In this document: piece by piece, positions 26,016 through 34,844 of the stretch
Layout of the letters: each line of letters begins with the position of its first letter
Position numbering within the stretch: position 1 is the first letter of the stretch
From: an uncultured Lachnospiraceae bacterium
GTDB lineage: Bacteria > Bacillota > Clostridia > Lachnospirales > Lachnospiraceae
NCBI GenBank assembly: GCA_948470335.1
Contig: CAOKOL010000014.1
Location: 1 to 64,000 of the forward strand
Length of the DNA: 64,000 nt
Direction of reading: 5' to 3'
Made by a program: the position numbers and the translations under genes
The notes under the pieces: model-generated
Databases searched by the model: none
Seen by the model: only the letters and a program-made list of their open reading frames with translations
Told to the model about the DNA's origin: nothing

Positions 26016-26044
26016 TTGACAATAAGATAAATAAAGCTTATAAT
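26016..26044 (+). promoter_or_regulatory. Consensus promoter of the cas operon
   Basis: TTGACA (26016-26021), a 17-nt spacer and TATAAT (26039-26044) are a perfect sigma-A promoter, 60 bp upstream of cas6. So strong a promoter on a cas operon would need repression. Confidence 0.88.
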
Positions 26045-26103
26045 ATTTGACAAAATATAACATTATGATTTTTAAAAACAGATATATTCGGAAAGGAACC
26101 CTC

Positions 26104-26796
26104 ATGCAAGTATTCAAAATAAGACTGAAATTATATTTGCTGCAAGATATCCCTGCTAATCAGGTACAGGAAAAAATAGCGGCGTTTATTGATACGGGTC
26201 TTGCCAGGCAGACAGAATTACTTCATTTTCATGAAGAAAACAGATATAAAAACTATTGTTTTGATTCACTCTATCCACCGGAACGGGACAAAATATATAA
26301 GAAAGACCAGATCTACACGGTGACGATCCGCACAGTAGATCATGCGCTGGCCAATTATTTTAGTGAAGTATACAAAAATCATTATACAAATGAGATGAAG
26401 GGCCTTGTCACCGAAATATGTATTCTTCCAAAAAAAATGATAGAATTTCTGTATTCGTTGACGCCTGTCGTACTGAAAGATGAACAGGGATATTGGAGGG
26501 ATCATATGGCTTTGGAACAGTTTGAAGAACGTCTGAAAATCAATCTGATTAAAAAATGGAATTATTTAACAGGAGAGAAACTCCAGGAGGATTTTCCGTT
26601 ATATACGCTTCTGGAATTTTTGAATACCAGTCCGGTCAGCACAAAATATAAACGGATTCATTTGCTGGGCGATAAGCTGCGCCTTCAGATTGCGGATCAC
26701 GAATCGGCGCAGAAGCTGGCTTACATGTCTTTGGGCACAGGCATGCTGGAAATGAATAGTCGGGGATACGGGTATGTAAATTATCGCTGGCTGTAA
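26104..26796 (+). CDS. cas6: CRISPR-associated endoribonuclease Cas6
   Basis: 230 residues. Cas6 cuts pre-crRNA within each repeat to leave an 8-nt handle (here ATTTAAAC) at the 5' end of each crRNA. The C-terminus SLGTGMLEMNSRGYGYVNYR is the Gly-rich loop typical of Cas6. A candidate catalytic His is in TELLHFHEENRYK near residue 40. I start at ATG 26104, where AAAGGAAC lies 5-10 nt upstream; earlier in-frame codons from 26047 sit at the transcription start and are unlikely. It is the first gene of the operon cas6-cas8b-cas7-cas5-cas3-cas4-cas1-cas2. Confidence 0.92.
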   Translation: MQVFKIRLKLYLLQDIPANQVQEKIAAFIDTGLARQTELLHFHEENRYKNYCFDSLYPPERDKIYKKDQIYTVTIRTVDHALANYFSEVYKNHYTNEMKGLVTEICILPKKMIEFLYSLTPVVLKDEQGYWRDHMALEQFEERLKINLIKKWNYLTGEKLQEDFPLYTLLEFLNTSPVSTKYKRIHLLGDKLRLQIADHESAQKLAYMSLGTGMLEMNSRGYGYVNYRWL

Positions 26797-26806
26797 GGGG
26801 GATGAT

Positions 26807-28558
26807 ATGCTGAATGAGTGTTTAGAAGTTTTTGAATATCTGCTGAAAGAAAAAGGGGATTCTCTGATTCTGGGTTCTTATGTTCCGGCTGACGGCACAT
26901 ATCTTTATGTCGGCAGAGACGGAGAGATAAAAGAAGTGATGGAAATTAAGATAGACAGAAAGACAAAAATGATTGATCGATCAAACGCTTTTTTTTCGGA
27001 TTTTTGTTTTTGCGACTACCACAGTCAATTGATTTCCATGAATAAGCCTGTAGACGGAAAAAAAGTGGTTCATTCTAACAATTATCTCTCTTTTTTTGTG
27101 AAAAAGGAAAGTATTACGACCGGAAAACTGACAGATGAGCTGATCGATGGGTATTATGATGTTCTGAAAGATCCTATGTCGCAAAAGTATAAGAAGTCCA
27201 GGGAGGCCGCAAGAATTTACGAGCTGTTTGAGGCGGAGGAAGGGAAGGTTGATACACAGCGGCTGGAGGAGGCCAGGGAATGGGTAAAAACACATATTTA
27301 TTCTCTGGAAGATGTCGATATGAACAAAAAGGATTATCTGAAAATTTTCTTTGAAGAAGAAAAAGAAAAATATGAGAGAGAGGGCCGCCGCTATTTTCTT
27401 CCCAATATATATAACAGCAATGATTATAATGTAGAAATTCAGAATACTGTTTATGGGCTTCCGGACAACAATCTGGGGATGAATGCGAAAAAACCGTTTC
27501 TCGCTCTTAAGTCCAGAAAATATCCTGCGCCCTATCTGCTGGATAAGGGACAGGCAGTTCTGCAAAAAAAGTTTTTTGATTACCTGATGAATCGGGTGTC
27601 TGCCGGGGAATGTCATATATATGTGGATACGGAACAGAAGCAGATTGAGGGATTTAAAAACGGAGAGGCTGCAGAGCAAGTTCTGTCCGGTTATTATCTG
27701 CATCTGCGCAAAGGCAAAACGGAAGCGGAAATAGTGGATCAGGATCATCTGTCAGGCTACAGGCAGAAACTGAAAAACCCCTTTGATTTTCAGGAAATTG
27801 TCCTAACCGCACCGAAGATGCGTGAAAAATATCAAAACAGTTACGGAAGATATCATACCAGAATAAGCGTAAGCGGACTGATCAGTGAGGTTTTATTTTC
27901 AAACTGTCTGACGGCTCATTATCTGACAAAGCCGGCGGAGATCAGGATCACAGATGCGTTGTTGAAGCGAAATATCCTGCTGGCAAGAAAAGTGATTTTT
28001 GACTGGGTATATAAAGGAAGAGACAGAGGGTTTGCCAAAATACTGCAAAAAATATCGCTGGAGATGATAAAAGATTCATTATTAATCGGACGTAAAGAAA
28101 AAGCATTATGGCAACTGAATTTGAGATGGTCATTTTTGGAATATTTTGTACAGGAAGGAGAAGGAAAGATGGCGGAATTTATAACGGAGCTGACAGAATG
28201 TATGGAACGAAAGGTGTTGGGAAACAGCGTGATGCCGCCGGCAGACGACAGGGAATATTATTACGCGGTTGGTCAGATGGTATCATATTTGATTTCGCTG
28301 AGTAAATCTAAGGACAGTAAACAGTCGCTGATTAATCCGTTTTTAAATGCTCGGACGGACGAGTACCTGAAAAAACGGATTGTGCAGCTTTACAAAAGGT
28401 ATAATTATGTTATTCCTGAATATTCCGGAAGGGTGAAAAATCTTCTGGCCATGGTTGAAGGATACCGGCCGGATGGAGATGTGGATCAGGAAATGATTAT
28501 ACTGGGATATGCCAGTGACAATTTAATTTATAAGAGCAAGGAGAAACGGGATGAATAA
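26807..28558 (+). CDS. cas8b: Type I-B Cascade large subunit Cas8b (TM1802/Csh1-like)
   Basis: 583 residues. The position between cas6 and cas7, the size and the helical C-terminus fit Cas8b. This subunit recognises the PAM and helps load Cas3. Stretches such as NTVYGLPDNNLGMNAKKPFL, AALKSRKYPAPYL-like text and LYVGRDGEIKEVMEIKI are of the kind seen in TM1802-family proteins; the family is diverse and no catalytic residues are expected. The C-terminal 129 residues are helical and are probably also made separately as Cas11b (see 28169). The start follows GGGGGATGAT, 10 nt after cas6. The end overlaps cas7 by 8 nt. The region is richer in A and T than the flanking genes. Confidence 0.88.
   Translation: MLNECLEVFEYLLKEKGDSLILGSYVPADGTYLYVGRDGEIKEVMEIKIDRKTKMIDRSNAFFSDFCFCDYHSQLISMNKPVDGKKVVHSNNYLSFFVKKESITTGKLTDELIDGYYDVLKDPMSQKYKKSREAARIYELFEAEEGKVDTQRLEEAREWVKTHIYSLEDVDMNKKDYLKIFFEEEKEKYEREGRRYFLPNIYNSNDYNVEIQNTVYGLPDNNLGMNAKKPFLALKSRKYPAPYLLDKGQAVLQKKFFDYLMNRVSAGECHIYVDTEQKQIEGFKNGEAAEQVLSGYYLHLRKGKTEAEIVDQDHLSGYRQKLKNPFDFQEIVLTAPKMREKYQNSYGRYHTRISVSGLISEVLFSNCLTAHYLTKPAEIRITDALLKRNILLARKVIFDWVYKGRDRGFAKILQKISLEMIKDSLLIGRKEKALWQLNLRWSFLEYFVQEGEGKMAEFITELTECMERKVLGNSVMPPADDREYYYAVGQMVSYLISLSKSKDSKQSLINPFLNARTDEYLKKRIVQLYKRYNYVIPEYSGRVKNLLAMVEGYRPDGDVDQEMIILGYASDNLIYKSKEKRDE
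28169..28558 (+). CDS. cas11: Internal small subunit Cas11b, translated from within cas8b
   Basis: An in-frame ATG at 28169 is preceded by AGGAAGGAGAAGGAAAG, a ribosome binding site stronger than those of most genes here. It would yield a 129-residue helical protein starting MAEFITELTECMERKVLG and ending with Cas8b. Type I-B, I-C and I-D systems are known to make their small Cascade subunit (Cas11) by such internal initiation; no separate cas11 gene is present in this operon. Cas11 lines the belly of Cascade and steadies the R-loop. The call rests on the internal ribosome binding site and family knowledge. Confidence 0.7.
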   Translation: MAEFITELTECMERKVLGNSVMPPADDREYYYAVGQMVSYLISLSKSKDSKQSLINPFLNARTDEYLKKRIVQLYKRYNYVIPEYSGRVKNLLAMVEGYRPDGDVDQEMIILGYASDNLIYKSKEKRDE

Positions 28559-29492
28559 AAGAGTATACGGTGTATTAGGAATATCATCTGTTATGGCAAA
28601 CTGGAATGCGGATTTTTCGGGTTATCCGAAAACCACTGGCGATGGGGAAACTTTTGGCAGCGACAAAGCGCTGAAATACCCGATGAAAAAGATGTGGGAC
28701 GATGAAGGAAAAAAAGTTCTTTATATAAAATCCATGCGCCTTTCCGGTGAAAATAAAAAAGGCGAGATAACATTGATTCCCCGCACATTAAAGGAGCGAT
28801 ATGAATTGCTGTTTCAGGTGGATGATTTAAAAGAGTGCAAAAATATCAAAGAAGTGCTGACGAATCTAATGTCTGCGGTGGATGTGAAAAATTTTGGCGC
28901 GACCTTTGCGGAGTCAGGCAGCAATATCTCCATCACCGGCGCCGTACAGATTGGACAGGGTTTTAATAAATATGAGGGAACAAATCCGGAAGAACAGCAG
29001 ATTCTCTCTCCATTTCGAGATGCCAATGATAAAGATGAGGAGGCAAAAAATTCCACGTTGGGAACGAAGATCGTAAGTAATGAGGCGCATTATTTTTACC
29101 CTTTTGTGATTAATCCAATGGCTTATAAAGAATTGGTTGCGTTAGGCGTTACGGAAGGATATACGGAAGAAGATTACCAGAATTTCCGCAGGACAGCCCT
29201 TGTCTCTGCTACTTCTTTTGCGACGAATGCAAAAGTGGGATGTGAAAATGAGTTCGCGCTTTTTGTGGAGACAAAGGCGGATACTTATCTTCCTAATCTA
29301 TCTGAATATATCTGTTTTGAAAATGGAAAAAATAGAAATGTGATTACGCTTGCCTTTGGGGATTTTCTGGAGCAGATGGGAGATGTCATAGAGAAAGTGG
29401 ATATCTACTACAATCCGTATACGACAGAACTAAAAGGAGTACCTCAAAATGCTTCCGTATTTGATATCCGCACACAAAAAGAGGAAGCATAG
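28551..29492 (+). CDS. cas7: Type I-B Cascade backbone subunit Cas7 (Csh2)
   Basis: 313 residues of the Cas7/Csh2 (DevR) group. It begins NKRVYGVLGISSVMANWNAD, typical of Csh2, with an RRM-like fold. Several copies coat the crRNA spacer at 6-nt intervals; the thumb of each copy flips out every sixth base, which is the basis for reading the pseudo-spacer match at 25992. Conserved stretches are KNFGATFAESGSNISITGAV, QIGQGFNKYEG and EAHYFYPFVINP. The start overlaps cas8b by 8 nt (GGGATGAATAA), and the stop is directly before cas5. Confidence 0.95.
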   Translation: MNKRVYGVLGISSVMANWNADFSGYPKTTGDGETFGSDKALKYPMKKMWDDEGKKVLYIKSMRLSGENKKGEITLIPRTLKERYELLFQVDDLKECKNIKEVLTNLMSAVDVKNFGATFAESGSNISITGAVQIGQGFNKYEGTNPEEQQILSPFRDANDKDEEAKNSTLGTKIVSNEAHYFYPFVINPMAYKELVALGVTEGYTEEDYQNFRRTALVSATSFATNAKVGCENEFALFVETKADTYLPNLSEYICFENGKNRNVITLAFGDFLEQMGDVIEKVDIYYNPYTTELKGVPQNASVFDIRTQKEEA

Positions 29493-30281
29493 ATGGAAGT
29501 ATTGAGATTTATATTAAGCGGGAAATATGCTTTCTTTAAAAAGCCGGAGGTGAATTCTTACTATTATTTTACTTATGGAAATATTCATAAGGTTGCGCTG
29601 TTAGGTTTGTTTGGCGCACTCTTGGGGTATGGCGGGTATACGCAGATGCGGGTGTTTGAAAACGAAGGGAAGCGGACGAAACTTTCGAAAGGTTTTCCGG
29701 AATTTTATGAGCGGTTAAAAGATTTGCAGATTGCGATTCTTCCCGTTTCTGGCTGTAAAAACGGAGTGATTCCAAAAAAAATACAGACTTTTAATAATTC
29801 GGTTGGCTATGCATCCAGAGAACAGGGCGGAAATCTGATTGTGAGAGAACAGTGGCTGGAGAAGCCGGAGTGGGATATTTGCCTGCGGCTGGATTCAGAG
29901 GAAGCTTTGAAAATCAAAGATGCATTGTGCCGGAGGAGGTGTGTGTATTATCCCTATCTGGGGAAAAATGATCATCCCGCCGATATCAGAGAAGTGCGGG
30001 TAGAACAGATCAGTGCAATCAATTTTATAACGGGCAAGCTGGATTGTCTGCTGCCAAAAAGTGAAGTGACACTGGCTGGAACGGACATTGATGATCCGGA
30101 TGATTTTGATGATGAGGATGCGGGGGGGACGTTTAAATATGAGGAAGCGCTTCCTTACGAAATGGATGAGTGGATAAACCATTATATTCTAAAAACCTTT
30201 ATGTATACGGATTGGCCTGTAAAAACAGAACGGATGACAGTATACCGGTTGGATGACGGAAAATCCATTGTGTTTTATTAA
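29493..30281 (+). CDS. cas5: Type I-B Cascade subunit Cas5 (Cas5b/Cas5h)
   Basis: 262 residues. The N-terminus LRFILSGKYAFFKKPEVNSY and the Gly-rich GLFGALLGYGGYTQ are hallmarks of Cas5, which caps the 5' handle of the crRNA next to Cas8. An acidic stretch DIDDPDDFDDEDAGG lies near residue 200. The gene starts at ATG directly after the cas7 stop. It is the last gene before a terminator-like hairpin (30300-30335) that splits the operon. Confidence 0.94.
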   Translation: MEVLRFILSGKYAFFKKPEVNSYYYFTYGNIHKVALLGLFGALLGYGGYTQMRVFENEGKRTKLSKGFPEFYERLKDLQIAILPVSGCKNGVIPKKIQTFNNSVGYASREQGGNLIVREQWLEKPEWDICLRLDSEEALKIKDALCRRRCVYYPYLGKNDHPADIREVRVEQISAINFITGKLDCLLPKSEVTLAGTDIDDPDDFDDEDAGGTFKYEEALPYEMDEWINHYILKTFMYTDWPVKTERMTVYRLDDGKSIVFY

Positions 30282-30299
30282 ATGCTGCTTGGTTAGTAG

Positions 30300-30335
30300 A
30301 AAGGGAACCTGAATTCAAATAGACAGGTTCCCTTT
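30300..30335 (+). terminator. Strong terminator-like hairpin inside the cas operon
   Basis: AAAGGGAACCTG (30300-30311) and CAGGTTCCCTTT (30324-30335) form a perfect 12-bp stem with a 12-nt loop, followed by TTATG. It lies between cas5 and cas3. I see no consensus promoter in the 60 bp between it and cas3, so cas3-cas4-cas1-cas2 may depend on read-through. Confidence 0.75.
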
Positions 30336-30396
30336 TATGCTTATGCACAGAGCGGAAATGTGCAACAAGATATGGCGCAAAAATTTATGAAAGGGA

Positions 30397-32994
30397 ATGA
30401 CAAATTATATGGATGAAAATGTAATGAAAGATTTGATAAAAGGGATAGAGAAGTATGAAGCGCATATATGTCGAAATGATGCCGGTGAAATTATAAAAAG
30501 AGAATCCCTTCTGGCTCACACAAAGCTAACTGTTTACTATTTTAAAAAATTATGGGAGGAAAAGAGAGTTTCTGATATGCTGGCACGTTTTTGGGCACAG
30601 GTAGGATATGAAATTTCTCTGGAAGGCAGTGACTTGTGGAATGAAATGATATGGGGGCTTCCCGTTTTTCATGATATCGGAAAAATTAATCCCATTTTCC
30701 AACGGTCTACGCTTGAAAATATGCAGGTAAAAGACGACCGTGTATTTTTCTGTATTTCCGGAAAACATTCCATATTGTCCTCTGTCCTGTACCTGGAATA
30801 TTTTTTAAAGCAACTAAAAGACAGAGTAAAGGGTAAAGCAGAAAAAAGACTGTTACGGAGATTTGCTTTATATCATGCCTATGCTATTGAACGTCATCAC
30901 AGCGATTTGAAAGATTTTCATCTTTTTCTGGAGTCTCTGACAGAAGGAAGTGGTTTGGATCTGATTGAACTGTTTCAGGAAGGAAAATGCAGTTGCTGGA
31001 AGAAAGAATTTATGCTGAATACCAAAAAAATACAGATTTTGAATCAGGAGTATCGTCAGTATTCGTCAGGATCATCAAACAGAGACAGCAGAGAGGACAT
31101 AGAGATATATACTTATGTGAAGCTGATGTATTCTTTGCTGATTGCAAGCGATTATTATGCTACCGGAGAATTTATATCACGGACAAAAACTAAAAAATTT
31201 GGGAATATAGAGGAAATCTGTAAATGGACAGAAGTTTATGAGAATACTTTACTGATAAAAAAGGTACGAATTTATCAGAAAGAGCGATATCCATCCGCTG
31301 AAAACGAACTGGAATTGGAAACAGATATTAATCGGCTGCGCACGGAGATTTTGTGTGATGCGGAAGAACTGCTGAAAAAGCATGGAAAAGAAAATATGTT
31401 TTATCTGGAAGCGCCCACCGGTAGCGGAAAAAGCAATACTGCATTGGATTTGAGTTTAAAGTTCTTAAAGACAGATCGGAGCCTCGGAAAGATTTATTAT
31501 ATTTATCCTTTTAATACATTGGTGGAGCAGAATCTGAATAACCTGGAAAAAGTATTTGGAAATCATCCGGATGTTTTTGGACGTATTGCCGTAATCAATT
31601 CGCTGGTGCCGATTAAAATGGCACAGAAAGCGAAGAAACAGGAATCAGAATCTGAAAGTTCGTCTTATTACCAAAGAGCTCTTTTGGACAGGCAATTTTT
31701 AAACTATTCGGTAATTTTGACTACCCATGTGAGCTTATTTGATACTATGTTCGGGGATACAAAGGAGTCGGCATTTGGTTTTCATCAGTTAATGAACAGC
31801 GTGATTGTTTTGGATGAAATACAAAGTTACAAAAACACTCTTTGGGGAGAAATAATCTGTTTTCTGAAAGTATTTTCGGAGTTGCTGAATATCAAGGTAA
31901 TTATTATGTCTGCAACACTGCCCAATCTGGATTTGCTGTCAGAAAAAATGTTTCCTGCAGTCACACTGCTGAAAGATGCGAAACGGTACTTTTCTAATCC
32001 CTGCTTTAAAGAACGAGTGCGGATTTCTTATGAGCTGCTGGAGAAAAAGATTGGAATGGAAGCTTTGGCCGAACATGTGAAAGCCTCGGCAGCAGAGGGA
32101 AAGAAAGTGCTTGTAGAGTTTATCAAAAAGGATACGGCATATCGCTTTTTTCAAATATTGTCGGGTGACAGTCGGCCGGATGCTGCTGTAGAATATATGT
32201 CTGGAGATGACAGTATTATGGAGCGGAGCCGGATACTGCATAAAATAAAAGAATCAAAGAATGCCGTTATTCTTGTGGCAACTCAGGTGATTGAGGCCGG
32301 GGTGGATCTGGATATGGATGTGGGATATAAAGATATCTCCAAACTGGACAGTGAAGAACAATTTCTCGGAAGGATCAATCGTTCCTGTCTGGGAAAAGGA
32401 ATCGTCTATTTTTTTGATATGGATAATGCAAGAAAAATCTACCGGGAAGATGTACGGGTGCAGAAAGAGTTTACACTGGAGAATGTGGAGATGCGAAAAT
32501 ATCTGGAGAGTAAGGAGTTTGGATATTATTATGAAAGAATCCTGCTGGCAATCAGGAAAAATTATAATGACCAGGTCGGAAGTATCGGCCTACAGGACTT
32601 TTTTGGGCTGCAGGTGGGAAAATTACGCTGGAATTCCGTGAAAGAGAGAATGTGTTTAATTGAAGATGACAAGTGGAGTATGTCCGTATATCTGGCAAGG
32701 ATTCTGGAAGACGAGACAGGAGAGGAAATAAATGGTGTGCAGTTATGGAACGCATATGCAAAACTGCTGGCAGATTCCAAAATGGACTATGCTGAAAAAC
32801 AGGTGCGGTTGTCGCAAATTACCAGTAAGATGAATTATTTTATATATCAGATTAAACGAAATACGGATCTTATTTACAATGATCAGATTGGCGATATTTT
32901 TTATATAGAAGACGGAGAAAAGTATTTTAATAACGGAAAACTGGATCGTCAGAAGATGCAGGGGGAAATTGGTGAATTTGTAGATTTTATTTAA
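30397..32994 (+). CDS. cas3: CRISPR helicase-nuclease Cas3 (HD plus DExD/H)
   Basis: 865 residues. Cas3 is recruited by target-bound Cascade and unwinds and degrades the DNA. The N-terminal HD nuclease has SLLAHTKLTV, PVFHDIGKINPIFQ, GKHSILSS and ERHHSD. The helicase has Walker A EAPTGSGKSNTALD (about 338-351), Walker B VLDEIQSYKN (near 473; DEIQ in place of the usual DEVH), MSATLPNLDLL (motif III), and VATQVIEAGVDLDMD with EQFLGRINR (motifs V and VI). ATG 30397 has AAAGGG very close; the in-frame ATG at 30409 is an alternative. It follows a terminator-like hairpin rather than being tightly joined to cas5. Confidence 0.95.
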   Translation: MTNYMDENVMKDLIKGIEKYEAHICRNDAGEIIKRESLLAHTKLTVYYFKKLWEEKRVSDMLARFWAQVGYEISLEGSDLWNEMIWGLPVFHDIGKINPIFQRSTLENMQVKDDRVFFCISGKHSILSSVLYLEYFLKQLKDRVKGKAEKRLLRRFALYHAYAIERHHSDLKDFHLFLESLTEGSGLDLIELFQEGKCSCWKKEFMLNTKKIQILNQEYRQYSSGSSNRDSREDIEIYTYVKLMYSLLIASDYYATGEFISRTKTKKFGNIEEICKWTEVYENTLLIKKVRIYQKERYPSAENELELETDINRLRTEILCDAEELLKKHGKENMFYLEAPTGSGKSNTALDLSLKFLKTDRSLGKIYYIYPFNTLVEQNLNNLEKVFGNHPDVFGRIAVINSLVPIKMAQKAKKQESESESSSYYQRALLDRQFLNYSVILTTHVSLFDTMFGDTKESAFGFHQLMNSVIVLDEIQSYKNTLWGEIICFLKVFSELLNIKVIIMSATLPNLDLLSEKMFPAVTLLKDAKRYFSNPCFKERVRISYELLEKKIGMEALAEHVKASAAEGKKVLVEFIKKDTAYRFFQILSGDSRPDAAVEYMSGDDSIMERSRILHKIKESKNAVILVATQVIEAGVDLDMDVGYKDISKLDSEEQFLGRINRSCLGKGIVYFFDMDNARKIYREDVRVQKEFTLENVEMRKYLESKEFGYYYERILLAIRKNYNDQVGSIGLQDFFGLQVGKLRWNSVKERMCLIEDDKWSMSVYLARILEDETGEEINGVQLWNAYAKLLADSKMDYAEKQVRLSQITSKMNYFIYQIKRNTDLIYNDQIGDIFYIEDGEKYFNNGKLDRQKMQGEIGEFVDFI

Positions 32995-33024
32995 GCGAAA
33001 TTGGAAAGGATGTGAATATGGCAG

Positions 33025-33516
33025 ATGAAAGTGAACGGAACGTTAATTAATTACTATTTTCATTGCAGACGACAGTGTTATCTGTTTGGAAATCGCTTAA
33101 ATCTTGAAGATAACAGTGAGGAAGTACGTATTGGAAAAGCACTCCATAAGGAACGTGGGGACAAGGAGAATACGGAAATTGCAATTGAAAATATTCGTCT
33201 GGATAAACTGACAGATGAATATCTGACAGAACTGAAGAAATCCGATGCGGATGTGGAGGCATCCAAATGGCAGTTGATTTTTTATTTGAAAGTTTTAAAG
33301 GAAAAGGGAATTATCCGAAAAGGGAAGCTGGAGTTTGCTGAAAAAAATAAAAGTGATAAAAAAAGTATGATTGTGGAGCTGGATCAAAAGATGGAAAAAG
33401 AGTTGGAATTGCATGTGAGACAAATAGAAAATTTAATATCAGGCGAAGAAATACCGCCGGTACTGCAAGTGGCTAAATGTAAAAAATGTGCTTATTATGA
33501 ATATTGTTATATCTAA
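33025..33516 (+). CDS. cas4: CRISPR adaptation nuclease Cas4
   Basis: 163 residues, the usual size. Cysteines that hold an Fe-S cluster are visible: C14 (with C18 close by) in HCRRQCYLFG, and C152, C155 and C161 in CKKCAYYEYC at the end. The RecB-like nuclease core includes the GKALHKE His and the E-x-K of LTELKKS, followed by KWQLIFYLKVL. Cas4 trims new spacer DNA and helps select the PAM and orientation together with Cas1-Cas2. It lies 30 nt after cas3 and 38 nt before cas1. Confidence 0.93.
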   Translation: MKVNGTLINYYFHCRRQCYLFGNRLNLEDNSEEVRIGKALHKERGDKENTEIAIENIRLDKLTDEYLTELKKSDADVEASKWQLIFYLKVLKEKGIIRKGKLEFAEKNKSDKKSMIVELDQKMEKELELHVRQIENLISGEEIPPVLQVAKCKKCAYYEYCYI

Positions 33517-33554
33517 ATGATAGAAAGATTTTTAAATAAATATGGGAGGTGTTT

Positions 33555-34553
33555 ATGGGTAGTACAAAATACATATTTTCAATGGGAGAATTAACAAGGA
33601 AAGATAATTCTTTATGTTTTAGAAAAGATGGGAAGAACGTTTACATTCCTATTGAAAATACGAAAGAAATTTATTGTATGAATGAAGTCGGCATTAACAG
33701 TAAACTGCTTGATTTTCTCAGTCAGAATCATGTGGTTGTGCACTTTTTTAATTTTTATGGCGGTTATAGCGGAACATTTTATCCAAGGGATCAGTATATG
33801 AGCGGAAAGCTTCTGGTAAAACAGGTAGAGAAATTTCAACAGGAACGTCTGCGAATAGCAAAAGCAATTGTGAAGGGCATTGGCATCAATATTTATGAAG
33901 TGCTGTATCATTATTATAAACATGATAAAAAAGAAGTGAAAAGCACCGTGGACTGGATTAAGAAAGAATTTTATACCAACGTGGAGGCCGCAGAGAATAT
34001 AAAAACGTTAATGTCTGCGGAAGGGGAGTTGTGGATGCGGTTTTATGGAACCTTTTTCTATTTCCTGCCGGAAGATTTTGTGATGAATAAGAGAGTAAAA
34101 AGACCGCCGGATAATCCAATCAATGCGCTGATTTCTTTTGGCAATACATTATTATACACAAAGACGATTGCCGCAATTTACCGAACTCATTTGGATCAAA
34201 GAATCAGTTTTCTTCACGAACCTTCGGAGGGACGTTTTTCCCTGAGTCTTGATATGAGTGAAGTGTTCAAACCGGTAATTGTATATCGGACAATTTTTGA
34301 TTTGGTTAACAACCGGAAAATTCAGGTGCACAAGCATTTTGAGAAAAAGGTGAATTATTGTTTACTGAACGAAGAAGGGCGGAAAATTTTTGTTGAAGCG
34401 TTTGAGGGAAGGTTGGAATCAGTATTTCAGCATCCTTTGTTAAAACGTAAAGTTACTTATCGAACTGCAATAAAGTTGGATTGTTATAAATTGATTAAAC
34501 AGATTATGGAAGATAAGGAATTTATTCCATTTAGTTTGAAGGAAGGATACTAG
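33555..34553 (+). CDS. cas1: CRISPR adaptation integrase Cas1 (type I-B)
   Basis: 332 residues from ATG 33555, which has GGGAGG 6 nt upstream (the GTG at 33549 overlaps that site and is rejected). Opening stretch KYIFSMGELTRKDNSLCFR and VYIPIENTKEIYCMNEVGIN form the N-terminal beta domain. The C-terminal helical domain carries the metal ligands: Glu in SAEGELWMRFYG, His in RISFLHEPSEG and Asp in FSLSLDMSEVFKP. Cas1 joins new spacers into the array at the leader end. The cas2 ATG follows the stop codon directly. Confidence 0.96.
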   Translation: MGSTKYIFSMGELTRKDNSLCFRKDGKNVYIPIENTKEIYCMNEVGINSKLLDFLSQNHVVVHFFNFYGGYSGTFYPRDQYMSGKLLVKQVEKFQQERLRIAKAIVKGIGINIYEVLYHYYKHDKKEVKSTVDWIKKEFYTNVEAAENIKTLMSAEGELWMRFYGTFFYFLPEDFVMNKRVKRPPDNPINALISFGNTLLYTKTIAAIYRTHLDQRISFLHEPSEGRFSLSLDMSEVFKPVIVYRTIFDLVNNRKIQVHKHFEKKVNYCLLNEEGRKIFVEAFEGRLESVFQHPLLKRKVTYRTAIKLDCYKLIKQIMEDKEFIPFSLKEGY

Positions 34554-34844
34554 ATGAAAAAGGCAATTAATTATAATTATGCATTTGTATTTTATGATGT
34601 GGGTGAAAAACGGGTTCAGAAAGTATTTAAAGTGTGTAAAAAGTATTTGTCACATTTTCAGAAGTCAGTATTTCGTGGAGAAATGTCACCAGCTAAATTA
34701 ATTATGTTAAGGACGGATTTAAAAAAGGTAATTAACGAAGATGAAGATTTCGTTTGTATTATTAAATTGATGAATGACAATGTTTTTGGGGAAGAAATAT
34801 TAGGGAATGGAGATGTTGAGAATGGAGAGAGTTTAATATTGTAA
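34554..34844 (+). CDS. cas2: CRISPR adaptation protein Cas2
   Basis: 96 residues, ferredoxin-like fold. FVFYDVGEKRVQKVFKVCKK carries the conserved Asp (D15) after the first strand, and KSVFRGEMSPAKL the typical Q/F.GE-like second motif. Cas2 dimers bridge two Cas1 dimers in the spacer integrase. It is the last gene of the operon. The array starts 175 bp further on, in the same direction. Confidence 0.95.
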   Translation: MKKAINYNYAFVFYDVGEKRVQKVFKVCKKYLSHFQKSVFRGEMSPAKLIMLRTDLKKVINEDEDFVCIIKLMNDNVFGEEILGNGDVENGESLIL

